DNA of 28,609 bases from JBFGSX01 sp041581335 (GTDB taxonomy: Archaea > Thermoplasmatota > E2 > JACPAO01 > JAHFTW01), in contig JBFIDG010000008.1 in the NCBI GenBank assembly GCA_041581335.1, positions 1-28,609 of the forward strand. Reading direction: 5' to 3'. Below, in pieces: positions 15,095 to 22,918 of this stretch (its first letter is position 1; the number at the start of each line of letters is the position of its first letter). Under the pieces are notes generated by a model, which was given only the letters and a program-made list of their open reading frames with translations, ran no database searches and was not told the DNA's origin. Made by a program: the position numbers and the translations under genes.

Positions 15095-16042
15095 ATGACA
15101 TCCACGAAAAAGGTCCTCTTTGCCACTATGACCGTGGCTTTGCTCCTGTTCGGCGCGTTGGCTTTTGTCCCCAACGCCGCCGCCCAGGCTACCCCCAACT
15201 TCTCGATCTCGGTCAAGACGGCCGAGACCAGGCTCCTGGTCCCTGTCCAAGACACCGGCCAGATCGTCATCGAGTACAAGTACAGCTTCCAACAGCCGGG
15301 CCAGCAGATCTTTGGCACCCAGGGCAGCGTCGTCGTCACCATTGACATGGACTGCGGCAGCAACGTCATCGTCACCGGTGACAGCAACCGCATCATCGCG
15401 ATCCAACCCCAGTCGACTGCCGTGGACGTCACCGAGACGCTCACCAAGTTCGTCACCATCAACCGCCAGGCCACCGCCCTGGAATCCATCCAGTGCAACA
15501 TCGACGCCGAGGCCAGCGCCATCGGCACCGGCCAAGGTGTCCCCAAGCCTCCGGCCGTCACCACCGCCACCAGCATCAAGCCTGACTACTTCGGCGCCAT
15601 CGAAGCCAAGTCGGTCGGCAACAAGCTGCAACAGGGCGGCCCCCAGAAGCAGATCCCCTTCCAAGTGGAAGTCAAGAACTTCGGCAACGGCCAGACCCGT
15701 GTCAAGTTCGAAGTGGTCGAGCGCCCCGGCAACAAGGACTGGCAAGGTCTTCCCCCGGACGCCATGCTGCTTGACCAGAAGGACGGCGGCAACGCCAACG
15801 GCCTCGCCACCTTCACGGTCAGCACGCCTTACAAGAACGGCTGGAACAACGAGGAAGGCGCCTTCCTGCTCCGCCTCACCCCCGAGTACAACTTCAACTC
15901 GGAGAAGAAGGGTGGCGACGTCGACATCCAGATCCTCGCCCGCGTGCGCGGTGTCTACGTCCCCAGCCTTGAGCCCATGGTCATGGTCGGTGCCGTCATC
16001 GGCAGCGCCATGATGGCTCGCCTCCTCCGCAAAGAGGAGTAA
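15095..16042 (+). CDS. Predicted abundant surface protein with C-terminal membrane anchor (possible VPxxxP-CTERM signal)
   Basis: The protein is 315 aa from the ATG behind the AGGTGATC site. A signal peptide (about 1-28, ending NAAAQ) leads into two beta-rich, Ig-like regions (about 35-150 and 180-285), the second resembling CARDB-type domains (IPFQVEVKNFGNGQTRVKF). The C-terminus is VPSLEP, a hydrophobic helix (MVMVGAVIGSAMMA), then RLLRKEE. That tripartite form resembles archaeal CTERM sorting signals and fits the VPxxxP pattern associated with archaeosortase; no archaeosortase lies in the window, so this is tentative. The strong SD and very regular C-ending codons suggest high expression. 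It is followed 72 nt later by a partner-like membrane protein. An envelope role is inference. Confidence 0.7.
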   Translation: MTSTKKVLFATMTVALLLFGALAFVPNAAAQATPNFSISVKTAETRLLVPVQDTGQIVIEYKYSFQQPGQQIFGTQGSVVVTIDMDCGSNVIVTGDSNRIIAIQPQSTAVDVTETLTKFVTINRQATALESIQCNIDAEASAIGTGQGVPKPPAVTTATSIKPDYFGAIEAKSVGNKLQQGGPQKQIPFQVEVKNFGNGQTRVKFEVVERPGNKDWQGLPPDAMLLDQKDGGNANGLATFTVSTPYKNGWNNEEGAFLLRLTPEYNFNSEKKGGDVDIQILARVRGVYVPSLEPMVMVGAVIGSAMMARLLRKEE

Positions 16043-16049
16043 GTCCGGG

Positions 16050-16090
16050 GCGGCTCCTTTCTCTTCCCCTTCCTCCTCCCCTTCCCCTCT
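16050..16090 (+). terminator. Pyrimidine tract between the two envelope genes
   Basis: About 40 nt are almost pure C/T, with several short T runs (CTCCTTTCTCTTCCCC and onward). Archaeal RNA polymerase terminates at T-rich tracts on the coding strand, so this may attenuate transcription between the abundant surface protein and the membrane gene. The tract is C-rich, which weakens the case. Confidence 0.3.
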
Positions 16091-16114
16091 TGAAGAACTG
16101 GTGACTGTCTTTTG

Positions 16115-17716
16115 ATGCGGCCTCTTGTGATGGCATGTCTGCTGCTGATGCTCGTTCCGAGCGCGGCGGCCCAAGATCTTGACATCTACCAGTTCGACCT
16201 CGAAGTCGACGAGACCCGCTTCGACATGGACGCCGGCACCTCGCTGCGCGTCCCGATCACCTTCTACGACTACTCGAAGGACTCGTCCAACACGATCGCG
16301 CCGGGCACCAACCTGGCTGCGATCCCGCACCTGACGAAATTCGACGTCGAGTACGAAGGCGGCGTCCAGCCGAATGATTTCCAGGTCCGCAAACCCACCG
16401 GCACCATCTCCAGCCAAGGTGGCGAGGTCTTCGAGAAGATCATGACCATCAACGTGGGCATGCAGATCCAACAGGAGATCTTCCAGTTCAGACTCATCGC
16501 CGAGACGCAGATCCCCAACGGGACCGACGTGGTCCAGTCCATCGATTTCTCGGTCATCACGCCGGGCCCGCCGGTCTTCAGTGTCATCGCCGCCCTGACG
16601 GACAGTCTCTCGCCGGACGAATCCGCCACCTTCCCCCTTCGCATCACGAACAGCGCGGTCGTGCCCCGGGCATTCAGCATCGAATCCACGGGCAATGACT
16701 GCGGCCTGGCCTTGGCCTACGAACGCACCGCCCTGGTCGCGCCCAAGACCACCGAGATCTACGACATCAGTCTGCGGGCGCCCGCGGACAAATTCCTGTA
16801 CCTTTCCGAGGTGTGCCAGCTCAGCTTCGAGGTGGCGCCCCACGACAATCCGGGCCACACCCAGAACATCGTTGTCAACGCCATCATTGACGGTGCGTAC
16901 GTCGACCCCGTCTGGGCGTTCTACATCCTGGCGGCCGTCGTCGGGCTGATCCTTCTTCTGTTCTTCCTCGCCCGCCGCAAGGCCATCATCGAGGAAGAGA
17001 TCCTGGGCAAGCCGCAACGCCCCTGGACGATCCCGGTCGAGCGCGTGTACCTCGAGCACCTCGAGGCCCGCGACGCCCGCGCCGCCTACGTCGTGCGCCA
17101 CTTCCTCATGGAGGAAGAGTACCGATCCGCGCTGCTGTGGTACAAGTCCTACAAGTCCGCCACCCGCGGCACCCGCGCCAAGGAGACCCTGGTCGTTGGC
17201 CAGGAAAAATCCTACAACCGCTTCCAGAAGAAGTGGGAGCGCAAGGTGGCCCGCCCCATCAAGAAGGCCGACCGCGTCGAAGCTCGCTTGCAGAAGAAGC
17301 TCGATCGCCAAGCCAAGGTCATGGTCCGCAAGGACCGCCGCAAGTGGAAGAAGCAGGTCGCCAAAGCCGAAGAGCGCCACGCCAAGCGCAGCAGCAAGCT
17401 CCTCGCGGCTTGGGAGAAGGACGTCAAGAAGGCGGACAAGCGCGGCGAGGCCGCGCCCGCCAAGCCAGACGTCGGCCAGCCGGATCTCCCGGCCAAGCCC
17501 GAACTTCAGAAGATCCTGCTCGCGGACCACAAGTGGCAGAAGAAGGCAGACCGCATGCGTCGCCGCATGGTCAAGAAGCAGGGCAATCTCGAGGTACGCT
17601 TCGAGAAGAAGGATGCCCGTCGCTTGGCCAAGGTCCGCCGTAAGGTCCAGAAGATCGCTCGCAAGATCGACGACCCTGAGTTCGCCAGCGAGCACCCGTT
17701 GCTGATCGACAGCTAG
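16115..17716 (+). CDS. Single-pass membrane protein with exterior Ig-like domain and highly basic cytoplasmic coiled coil
   Basis: The protein is 533 aa from the ATG at 16115; a TTG sits one codon earlier and GGTGA about ten bases upstream could serve as SD. A signal peptide (about 1-20, ending SAAA) is followed by an exterior beta-rich region (about 21-260). One TM helix follows (about 266-286, WAFYILAAVVGLILLLFFLA), ending in RRK, so the C-terminal 245 residues are cytoplasmic. That part starts with an acidic helical segment (YLEHLEARDARAAYVVRHF). It continues as a long Lys/Arg-rich helix or coiled coil, broken by one Pro-rich hinge (APAKPDVGQPDLPAKP). By hand count the last 170 residues contain about 56 K/R and 25 D/E. 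The family is not recognised. Binding of nucleic acid, ribosomes or acidic membrane lipids would suit this charge. Confidence 0.8.
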   Translation: MRPLVMACLLLMLVPSAAAQDLDIYQFDLEVDETRFDMDAGTSLRVPITFYDYSKDSSNTIAPGTNLAAIPHLTKFDVEYEGGVQPNDFQVRKPTGTISSQGGEVFEKIMTINVGMQIQQEIFQFRLIAETQIPNGTDVVQSIDFSVITPGPPVFSVIAALTDSLSPDESATFPLRITNSAVVPRAFSIESTGNDCGLALAYERTALVAPKTTEIYDISLRAPADKFLYLSEVCQLSFEVAPHDNPGHTQNIVVNAIIDGAYVDPVWAFYILAAVVGLILLLFFLARRKAIIEEEILGKPQRPWTIPVERVYLEHLEARDARAAYVVRHFLMEEEYRSALLWYKSYKSATRGTRAKETLVVGQEKSYNRFQKKWERKVARPIKKADRVEARLQKKLDRQAKVMVRKDRRKWKKQVAKAEERHAKRSSKLLAAWEKDVKKADKRGEAAPAKPDVGQPDLPAKPELQKILLADHKWQKKADRMRRRMVKKQGNLEVRFEKKDARRLAKVRRKVQKIARKIDDPEFASEHPLLIDS

Positions 17717-17942
17717 GGCAGCGGCCGCCATTGGCGCCGCCCTCGGCACCGCCCCGTAGGAAGACCGCTTAGCGACAGCTGTCCCTGGCGGTCCGCTGGT
17801 CTCTCTGCGCTGCGCGCCTCGTCGGTGTCGCCAACGTGGCGGTCGCCGGACGGCCGGTGGTGCCCCTGGCTGCCGGGGCGGTCCGCCCCGCCATCAAACG
17901 TGGACCCCGAACGCGATGATGGGGTGCGCTGCGGCGCCCGGC
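17717..17942. other. Intergenic region with inverted repeats
   Basis: The 226 nt between two convergent genes contain no supported ORF. There is a perfect 7-bp hairpin CGGGGCG-GTC-CGCCCCG at 17874-17890. GACCGC near 17763 can pair with GCGGTC near 17785, and GGCGGTC(C/G) words recur. The structure may serve as a bidirectional transcript end; no known RNA family is recognised. Confidence 0.35.
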
Positions 17943-18374
17943 CTACGGCGCGAACGTGACCTTCTGCAGGTCGTAATGCATCGGGCACGCCAAAGGCTCG
18001 GCCTGGCCGACCACGGCGCGGCGTTCCCCGGACTTGGGGCCCGTCGGGTGGCAGAGTCTCCAATTGGCGCATTCCGGATAGCCGCACGGGATCGGCGTCC
18101 AGGTGACGGCGGTGCCACGCAGCTTCTTCGTCTCCACCGTGCTCGTGAAGCCGATCGGCTTCACTTTGACGACCTGGACCTTCTCCTCGTCGTGCAAGCG
18201 GCACGGGTGCTTGACGTCGCGGACCTCCGTCACCTCGTAGCGCTGGCCCACGATCAGGTTGAAGCATAGCTTCTGGAAAGGGCAACCCTTGCACTCGTCG
18301 TCATTGGGGCCAGCGAACCAGAACGAAGCGCCAGGCTTCGCTTGGCCAAGAGGGACGAGGGTCAGACCTTCCAC
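17943..18374 (-). CDS. UPF0179 family Cys-rich archaeal protein
   Basis: This 143-aa protein belongs to the archaeal UPF0179 family, conserved but of unknown function. Its signature is a set of spaced Cys residues: C28-x2-C31-x5-C37 (DDECKGCPFQKLCFNL), C58 (KHPC), C97-x4-C102-x5-C108 (PCGYPECANWRLCHP) and C130 (PLACP). Eight cysteines of this kind suggest zinc or an Fe-S cluster. The start is a GTG at 18374, supported by a CATAAG box 24-29 nt upstream. It lies 40 nt downstream of glycerol-1-phosphate dehydrogenase on the same strand, with its own promoter box in that gap. Confidence 0.88.
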   Translation of the reverse strand: MEGLTLVPLGQAKPGASFWFAGPNDDECKGCPFQKLCFNLIVGQRYEVTEVRDVKHPCRLHDEEKVQVVKVKPIGFTSTVETKKLRGTAVTWTPIPCGYPECANWRLCHPTGPKSGERRAVVGQAEPLACPMHYDLQKVTFAP

Positions 18375-18396
18375 AACCGACCGAGTCGCAGGTGGT

Positions 18397-18405
18397 TCTT
18401 ATGAT
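18397..18405 (-). promoter_or_regulatory. Putative BoxA/TATA for the UPF0179 gene
   Basis: The minus strand reads ATCATAAGA, 23-31 nt before the GTG at 18374, in a locally AT-rich patch. It suggests independent leaderless transcription. Confidence 0.45.
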
Positions 18406-18414
18406 TTGAGCGGT

Positions 18415-19458
18415 CTAGAGGACGCCGGTGGCCTTGCAGACCTTGATGGCCGCTTCGCGGGTCAGGCCGCTCTCGCCGAGGATCGTGTAGCGTTCCGGGC
18501 GCAGCGCATGGCACGTCGTGAGCGCCTCCAGGATCGCGTCTGAGGAGATCCCAAGGCCTTCTGCCGTGACGGGGGCTCCAAGGACCTCGAGGCCGTGCTT
18601 GACCTCTTGCCAGTCGCCTCCGTGCAGATGCGTCATGATGATGGTGCCGACGCCGACCTGCTCCCCGTGCATGGCCTTGCCTGGCGCGATGCGGTCCAAG
18701 GCGTGGCTGAACAAGTGCTCGGCGCCACTGGCGGGGCGGCTGCTGCCGGCCACGGCCATGCTGACACCGCTGACGATCAGGCTCTTGACGGCCAGCCACG
18801 CGGACTCCTCGAGCCCGGGGCGGATCGCGTCGACGTTCTGCAGGATCAGGTCCGCCGCGGATTCCGCGAGGACCGCGGCGAAGGTGCTGTACTCCTCGGC
18901 CTTCAGGCGGTGGGCGAGCTGCCAGTCCAGGACCGCGCTGCGGTTGCTGATGACATCGGCGCAGCCGGCCACCAGCATGCGGTGGGGGGCCTTGCTGATG
19001 ATGCCGGTGTCCGCGATGATCGCGGCGGGGGGCTTGGCTTCCTTGCTGGTGCTGCCCTGCAGCTCCTTGATGCTGGCGCGACCGGAGCAGATGCCATCAT
19101 GGCTGGCGCTGGTAGGCACGGAGACAAACCCTGGCCCATGCTGGAAGGCGGCGAGCTTGGCGACGTCGATGACGCTGCCACCGCCGGCACCCACGTAGAA
19201 CGCGGCGCCGGCCTTCTTGCCCGCGGCCACACAGGCCTCGACGGACTCCATGGTGGGGCCGTCGCTGACATAGAACACCGTCTCGAAGCCTGAGGCGGTG
19301 AGGGATGCCTCCACGCGGTCGCCCACGAGCTCTTTGGTCATCTTGTCGACGACGACCAGTCCGGTCGTGCCGAACTCCATGTCTGCGACGATCGCGCCGA
19401 GCTCATCGAGCGCGTCGCGCCCCACGAGGACATTGCGGGGGAAGACCATGTGCTTCAT
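18415..19458 (-). CDS. egsA: sn-glycerol-1-phosphate dehydrogenase
   Basis: This enzyme reduces dihydroxyacetone phosphate to sn-glycerol-1-phosphate with NAD(P)H, fixing the archaeal stereochemistry of membrane lipids. The 347-aa length is standard. I start it at the ATG at 19458 (MKHMVFPRNVLVG); the frame further upstream is not coding. Visible features are the dinucleotide-binding GAGGGSVIDVAK, the VPTSASHDGICSGRAS block, and the metal-binding His residues in EHLFSHALDRI and KAMHGEQVGVG, as in the iron-dependent-dehydrogenase fold. Its products feed GGGP synthase, encoded 5 kb away in the lipid block. Confidence 0.95.
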   Translation of the reverse strand: MKHMVFPRNVLVGRDALDELGAIVADMEFGTTGLVVVDKMTKELVGDRVEASLTASGFETVFYVSDGPTMESVEACVAAGKKAGAAFYVGAGGGSVIDVAKLAAFQHGPGFVSVPTSASHDGICSGRASIKELQGSTSKEAKPPAAIIADTGIISKAPHRMLVAGCADVISNRSAVLDWQLAHRLKAEEYSTFAAVLAESAADLILQNVDAIRPGLEESAWLAVKSLIVSGVSMAVAGSSRPASGAEHLFSHALDRIAPGKAMHGEQVGVGTIIMTHLHGGDWQEVKHGLEVLGAPVTAEGLGISSDAILEALTTCHALRPERYTILGESGLTREAAIKVCKATGVL

Positions 19459-19603
19459 CTTGGCGGCATCAGGCACAGGCCGCCCAATGAGGGGGGGTTC
19501 TTGAAAGCCGTTGCCTGGACCTGCCGCTTTGACGGTGCCTCCAAGGGGAGTCCAACGGCACGTGCCGGCGGGTTCATCAAGGTCCAGGGGCCCATCGGGG
19601 GCT

Positions 19604-20032
19604 ATGTCTGATCGGACCGGCGATGACGCCGCGTTGCACGCACTGCTCTCGACGCCTCGACGCATCGCCGTCGTAGGTGCCTCGCCACACGAAGACCGGG
19701 CCTCACACCGCATCTTCGTCTTCCTGAAGGGTCGTGGCCACGACGTGTTGCCGATCAATCCGGTGGCGGACGAAGTGGCTGGTGTCAAGGCGATGCCAGA
19801 TCTGGCGGCTGCGGCCGCCCATTGGGGTGCCGCGCCGGAGATCGTCGACGTGTTCCGAAGGCCGGAACACCTGGATCAAGTGGTGGAGGAGACGGTAGAG
19901 GTCGGGGCGCCCTGGCTCTGGACCCAACTCGGGGTCGTCGATGACGGGGCGCTGGCCAAGGCCGACGCAGCCGGACTCGATTTCGTGGCGGATCGCTGCA
20001 TCCTTGTCGAGACGCAGCGCCTAGGCCTCTAG
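19604..20032 (+). CDS. CoA-binding domain protein (YccU-like)
   Basis: The 142-aa protein is a single Rossmann-type CoA-binding domain of the CoA_binding_2/YccU family. It shows the nucleotide-binding turn IAVVGASPHEDRASH, then GHDVLPINPVADEVAGV, EIVDVFRRPEHL, the APWLWTQLGVVDD segment and CILVETQRLGL. I start at the ATG at 19604; the longer frame upstream has no family similarity. The role of the family is unclear: it binds CoA or a similar ligand and may act as a regulator or as a degenerate subunit of acyl-CoA synthetase-like enzymes. It lies divergent to glycerol-1-phosphate dehydrogenase, and its stop overlaps the convergent membrane gene by four bases. Confidence 0.85.
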   Translation: MSDRTGDDAALHALLSTPRRIAVVGASPHEDRASHRIFVFLKGRGHDVLPINPVADEVAGVKAMPDLAAAAAHWGAAPEIVDVFRRPEHLDQVVEETVEVGAPWLWTQLGVVDDGALAKADAAGLDFVADRCILVETQRLGL

Positions 20033-20784
20033 TTCGAGATGGCGCGGACCGGGACCGGCGGAGCCGCCGGACCGTCGTAATCGGCACCGAAGTTGCACGT
20101 GGGGCAGATCGGGACGACTCCGTAGCCCGCGGTCACCACGGTGCTGCAGTCAGGGCAGCGCAGGTTGCGGCCCGCCACCCAGCCGGTGCCGTGGACGCCC
20201 GTCGCACCCCAGCCGGCGCCGACCGCCGCAGCCGTGTCGGCGCGCCCGGTGCTCACGAGTCCCATGCCTGCAGCGATGGTGCTCGTGGCGATGGCCAGGA
20301 CCGCCACGCTGGTCGCGATGGCGTTCCAGTCCACCTGGGCGCCGTTACCGAGCTGGTCATCGGCGTGCATGTAGGCGCCAGGCACCAGGATGACGACGCT
20401 CAGGAGGATCAAGAGCGCTCCAGGGAGTGCGACGACGCCGCCCCAGACGGAGGGGCTGGTCTTGGGGATGGCCGTCAAGAGCAGGCCCGCGAAGACCAGG
20501 ACCATGGAAGCCACGAGGATCGGGCCCATGAGGCGCAGGAACGTGATGCCGCCGCGGCCATCAAGCGTCGGGTTGCTGTAGCTGATCTCGCTACCGCCGA
20601 TGCCGTCCGCTTCCTCGCCCGCGGGCGTGGTCTCGCGGTACTTGCCGAACATGCTGTAGGTATCGGTCGTCCGGGTACCATCCTTCTCGTAGGCGGCATC
20701 CCCGAGCGGGATGAACGCCAACACTGAGCCGAACACTAGAGTCATCGCCAGGAGCAGAGTCCCGAACACGCGTGCTGCCTTCAT
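20029..20784 (-). CDS. Membrane protein with C-terminal zinc ribbon
   Basis: The protein is 251 aa from the ATG at 20784, which has an AAGGTGT site a few bases upstream; the much longer frame is rejected because it overlaps the divergent phosphoesterase. An N-terminal TM or signal segment (about 7-27) is followed by a polar exterior loop of about 55 residues (YEKDGTRTTDTYSMFGKY). Three more helices follow (about 86-105, 111-135 and 150-170). The tail carries a rubredoxin-like zinc ribbon: CPDC (about 210) and CPTC (about 228), ending AAPPVPVRAISN. Zinc ribbons on the cytoplasmic end of small membrane proteins are common in archaea, but this one I cannot place in a family. Confidence 0.72.
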   Translation of the reverse strand: MKAARVFGTLLLAMTLVFGSVLAFIPLGDAAYEKDGTRTTDTYSMFGKYRETTPAGEEADGIGGSEISYSNPTLDGRGGITFLRLMGPILVASMVLVFAGLLLTAIPKTSPSVWGGVVALPGALLILLSVVILVPGAYMHADDQLGNGAQVDWNAIATSVAVLAIATSTIAAGMGLVSTGRADTAAAVGAGWGATGVHGTGWVAGRNLRCPDCSTVVTAGYGVVPICPTCNFGADYDGPAAPPVPVRAISN

Positions 20785-20912
20785 GGTTACACCTTCGCCG
20801 ACCTCTTGGGCCGCCACGTCTCTAGCACTGGTCATGAGGTATTTCACCGTTGGCGACCCGGGTGGAGCCGCCGCGGACCGGCTCCGTCCGGTGTCACGGG
20901 CCCACCACGTTG

Positions 20913-20920
20913 GTTTTGAA
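20913..20920 (+). promoter_or_regulatory. Putative BoxA/TATA for the metallophosphoesterase
   Basis: GTTTTGAA lies 22-29 nt before the GTG at 20942. It is the main reason for choosing that start. Confidence 0.45.
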
Positions 20921-20941
20921 GGCCAAGGCCCCCTTGCAGAT

Positions 20942-22918
20942 GTGCGCATCCTGACGGTCATGCTGCTCCTCACGCTCGTCGGCGTCTCCGCCCAGTTCCA
21001 GCCCACGAGCCAAGACTGGGCCCCCTTCGAGGCCCGGGACGACCTTGTCACCCCCGGGGACCTGGATGGTGCCCTGCGCGTCCTGCGGTTCGTCCAGGTC
21101 TCGGATGCCCACATCCTCGACGACGACGCCCCCGCCCCCATGCGCGTCGATGCGTTCGATGAGCTGTTCTTCGGCACCGGGGTCAGCGACGGGGCGGAGC
21201 GCCCCCAGGACGAGTACACCGACGAGGCCCTGGACGCGGTGATCCGCGCCATCAATGCCCTCCACGCCGAGGATCCCCTCGATTTCATCGTCACTACCGG
21301 CGACAACATCGATAACAGCCTCGAGAACGAGCTGATGCGCTTCCTCGACAATTGGGAAGGCCGCTTGACCAAGGTCGGACCGTTCTCCGGCGCGGTCTGC
21401 CTGCCCGATGGGCAAAGCACCTCCGTCGACGACGACGACCACGACGTCAGCGACGCCTGCACCCACCTCCCCGACCACGTGGCCGCCAACAACACGCCCT
21501 TGGTCGAGGGTCTGCCGTGGTTCAGTGCCTTCGGCAACCATGACGGCCTCATCCAGGGCAATGTCCCCATCGAGCCCAGCTTCCAAGAGGCCGCAGCCCA
21601 GTTCGGGCGGCGTTTCCTTCAGCAGTCGGAGTTCGTCGCCATGCACTTCGACGGCGGCGCCAGCTGTGCAGCCTCCCAGCCGGCCGGCCAACTGGCAGAT
21701 GACTTCGGCCACGGCTACGGCTTCGCCGGCGAGCGCCTATGCGATGAAGACCCCGACAACGACGGATACTACAGTTTCGGCAGCCGCGGCGTCCGGTTCA
21801 TCGTCCTCGACACGGTCAATGACAGCTTCGTCACGGGCAACGAGAACTACGCCGGCGGTTTCAATCCGCAGACGACGCTGGGCGGCGACATCCTCGGCGG
21901 CTATTCCGAAGGATCATTGGATCCGGTCCAATACGAATGGCTGGTCTCCGAACTCGACCGCCACAAGGACTCGTTGGTCGTGCTGCTGAGCCACCACACC
22001 GTGACGAGCATGTTCAGCAAACACGTCGAGGGCAATTGTGGCGGACCCAACGGCGAATGCTTGGACGACCTGCTCACGGCGGCCGGCTACATGACCGGCC
22101 CCAAGCTGGTCGAGACACTCACCGAATACCCGAACGTCATCGCCTGGATCGGCGGCCACGTCCACCGCAACCACATCCAGCCCATGGTGCGCGCCGGCGC
22201 GCCGAGTCCGGGCTTCTGGAACATCGAGACCAGCAGCATCATCGACATGCCGCAGGAATCCCGGATCATCGAGGTCTGGGTCACGGCGGACGGCGCCAAG
22301 GGCTTCTTCGCCATCACGCCATTCACCCACGACTTCCACAAGAGCCGGGAACTCGCCATGACCGACGACCAGTTCGACGCGGAACTGGCCCATGGGGAGG
22401 CCGGCGACCGACAGGTCATCCTTTGGTTCGACCTTCCCGCGGGCGTCACCCTGGTCCCGCAGAGCAGCCTGCCCCACGCCATGCGCGTCGAGGAGATCGC
22501 TCCTGCACGCATGAACGGGAGCCACGGCAGCGTCGGCCAGTCTCTCGACGTGGTGCTGCGCGTGACCGACCAGGTCCGCGGCGTGCCGCTCAGCGGCCTC
22601 CGCGTGGCCGCCACGGTAGAACATGCCGACCCCCAGGCCAAGAACCAGGTACTGCGCATCCTCGAGGCGAACATGACGGATCGAGGCGACGGCACCTACG
22701 GCCTCAGCTTCACGCCGGCCGAAGGCCGGGTCCACTACGTCGCCTACCGCGTGACCGACCCCGTGGGCGGCTACCCTGCGGTCAACGGCATCATGAGCCT
22801 CGACATCGCCGGCCTTGACGAGCCCGCGGCCAAAGGCAAGAGGAGCCCCGCCTCATCCATCGGCGTGCTTGTGCTGACGATGGCCCTGCTCGGTGCTGCG
22901 CGCCGCTGCTCAGAATAG
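20942..22918 (+). CDS. Secreted calcineurin-like metallophosphoesterase with C-terminal anchor
   Basis: The protein is 658 aa from a GTG (VRILTVMLLLTLVGVSAQ) that opens a signal peptide. The dinuclear metal motifs occur in order: D55 and H57 (VSDAHI), D121 (TTGDNID), N199-H200 (FGNHDG), LLSHHTV, and H406/H408 (GGHVHRN). The layout, with a long insert between GDN and GNHD holding two Cys residues and an Asp-rich run (DDDDHD), recalls the PPA1498/RPA4764 groups of secreted phosphoesterases. After the catalytic domain there is an Ig-like region (about 545-630, YGLSFTPAEGRVHYVAYRV). The end is PASSIGVLVLTMALLGAARR, a CTERM-like TM anchor. It is surface-attached and probably scavenges phosphate or degrades nucleotides or lipids; the substrate is unknown. 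Its stop overlaps the convergent phosphomevalonate decarboxylase by nine bases. Confidence 0.85.
   Translation: MRILTVMLLLTLVGVSAQFQPTSQDWAPFEARDDLVTPGDLDGALRVLRFVQVSDAHILDDDAPAPMRVDAFDELFFGTGVSDGAERPQDEYTDEALDAVIRAINALHAEDPLDFIVTTGDNIDNSLENELMRFLDNWEGRLTKVGPFSGAVCLPDGQSTSVDDDDHDVSDACTHLPDHVAANNTPLVEGLPWFSAFGNHDGLIQGNVPIEPSFQEAAAQFGRRFLQQSEFVAMHFDGGASCAASQPAGQLADDFGHGYGFAGERLCDEDPDNDGYYSFGSRGVRFIVLDTVNDSFVTGNENYAGGFNPQTTLGGDILGGYSEGSLDPVQYEWLVSELDRHKDSLVVLLSHHTVTSMFSKHVEGNCGGPNGECLDDLLTAAGYMTGPKLVETLTEYPNVIAWIGGHVHRNHIQPMVRAGAPSPGFWNIETSSIIDMPQESRIIEVWVTADGAKGFFAITPFTHDFHKSRELAMTDDQFDAELAHGEAGDRQVILWFDLPAGVTLVPQSSLPHAMRVEEIAPARMNGSHGSVGQSLDVVLRVTDQVRGVPLSGLRVAATVEHADPQAKNQVLRILEANMTDRGDGTYGLSFTPAEGRVHYVAYRVTDPVGGYPAVNGIMSLDIAGLDEPAAKGKRSPASSIGVLVLTMALLGAARRCSE

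Noticed and set aside
15005..17749. 914-aa open frame on the minus strand
   Set aside because: It is exactly antisense to two well-supported secreted/membrane genes whose codons nearly always end in C or G. That bias removes stops from the opposite frame. The translation (Asp/Val/Leu/Gly-rich) matches no family.
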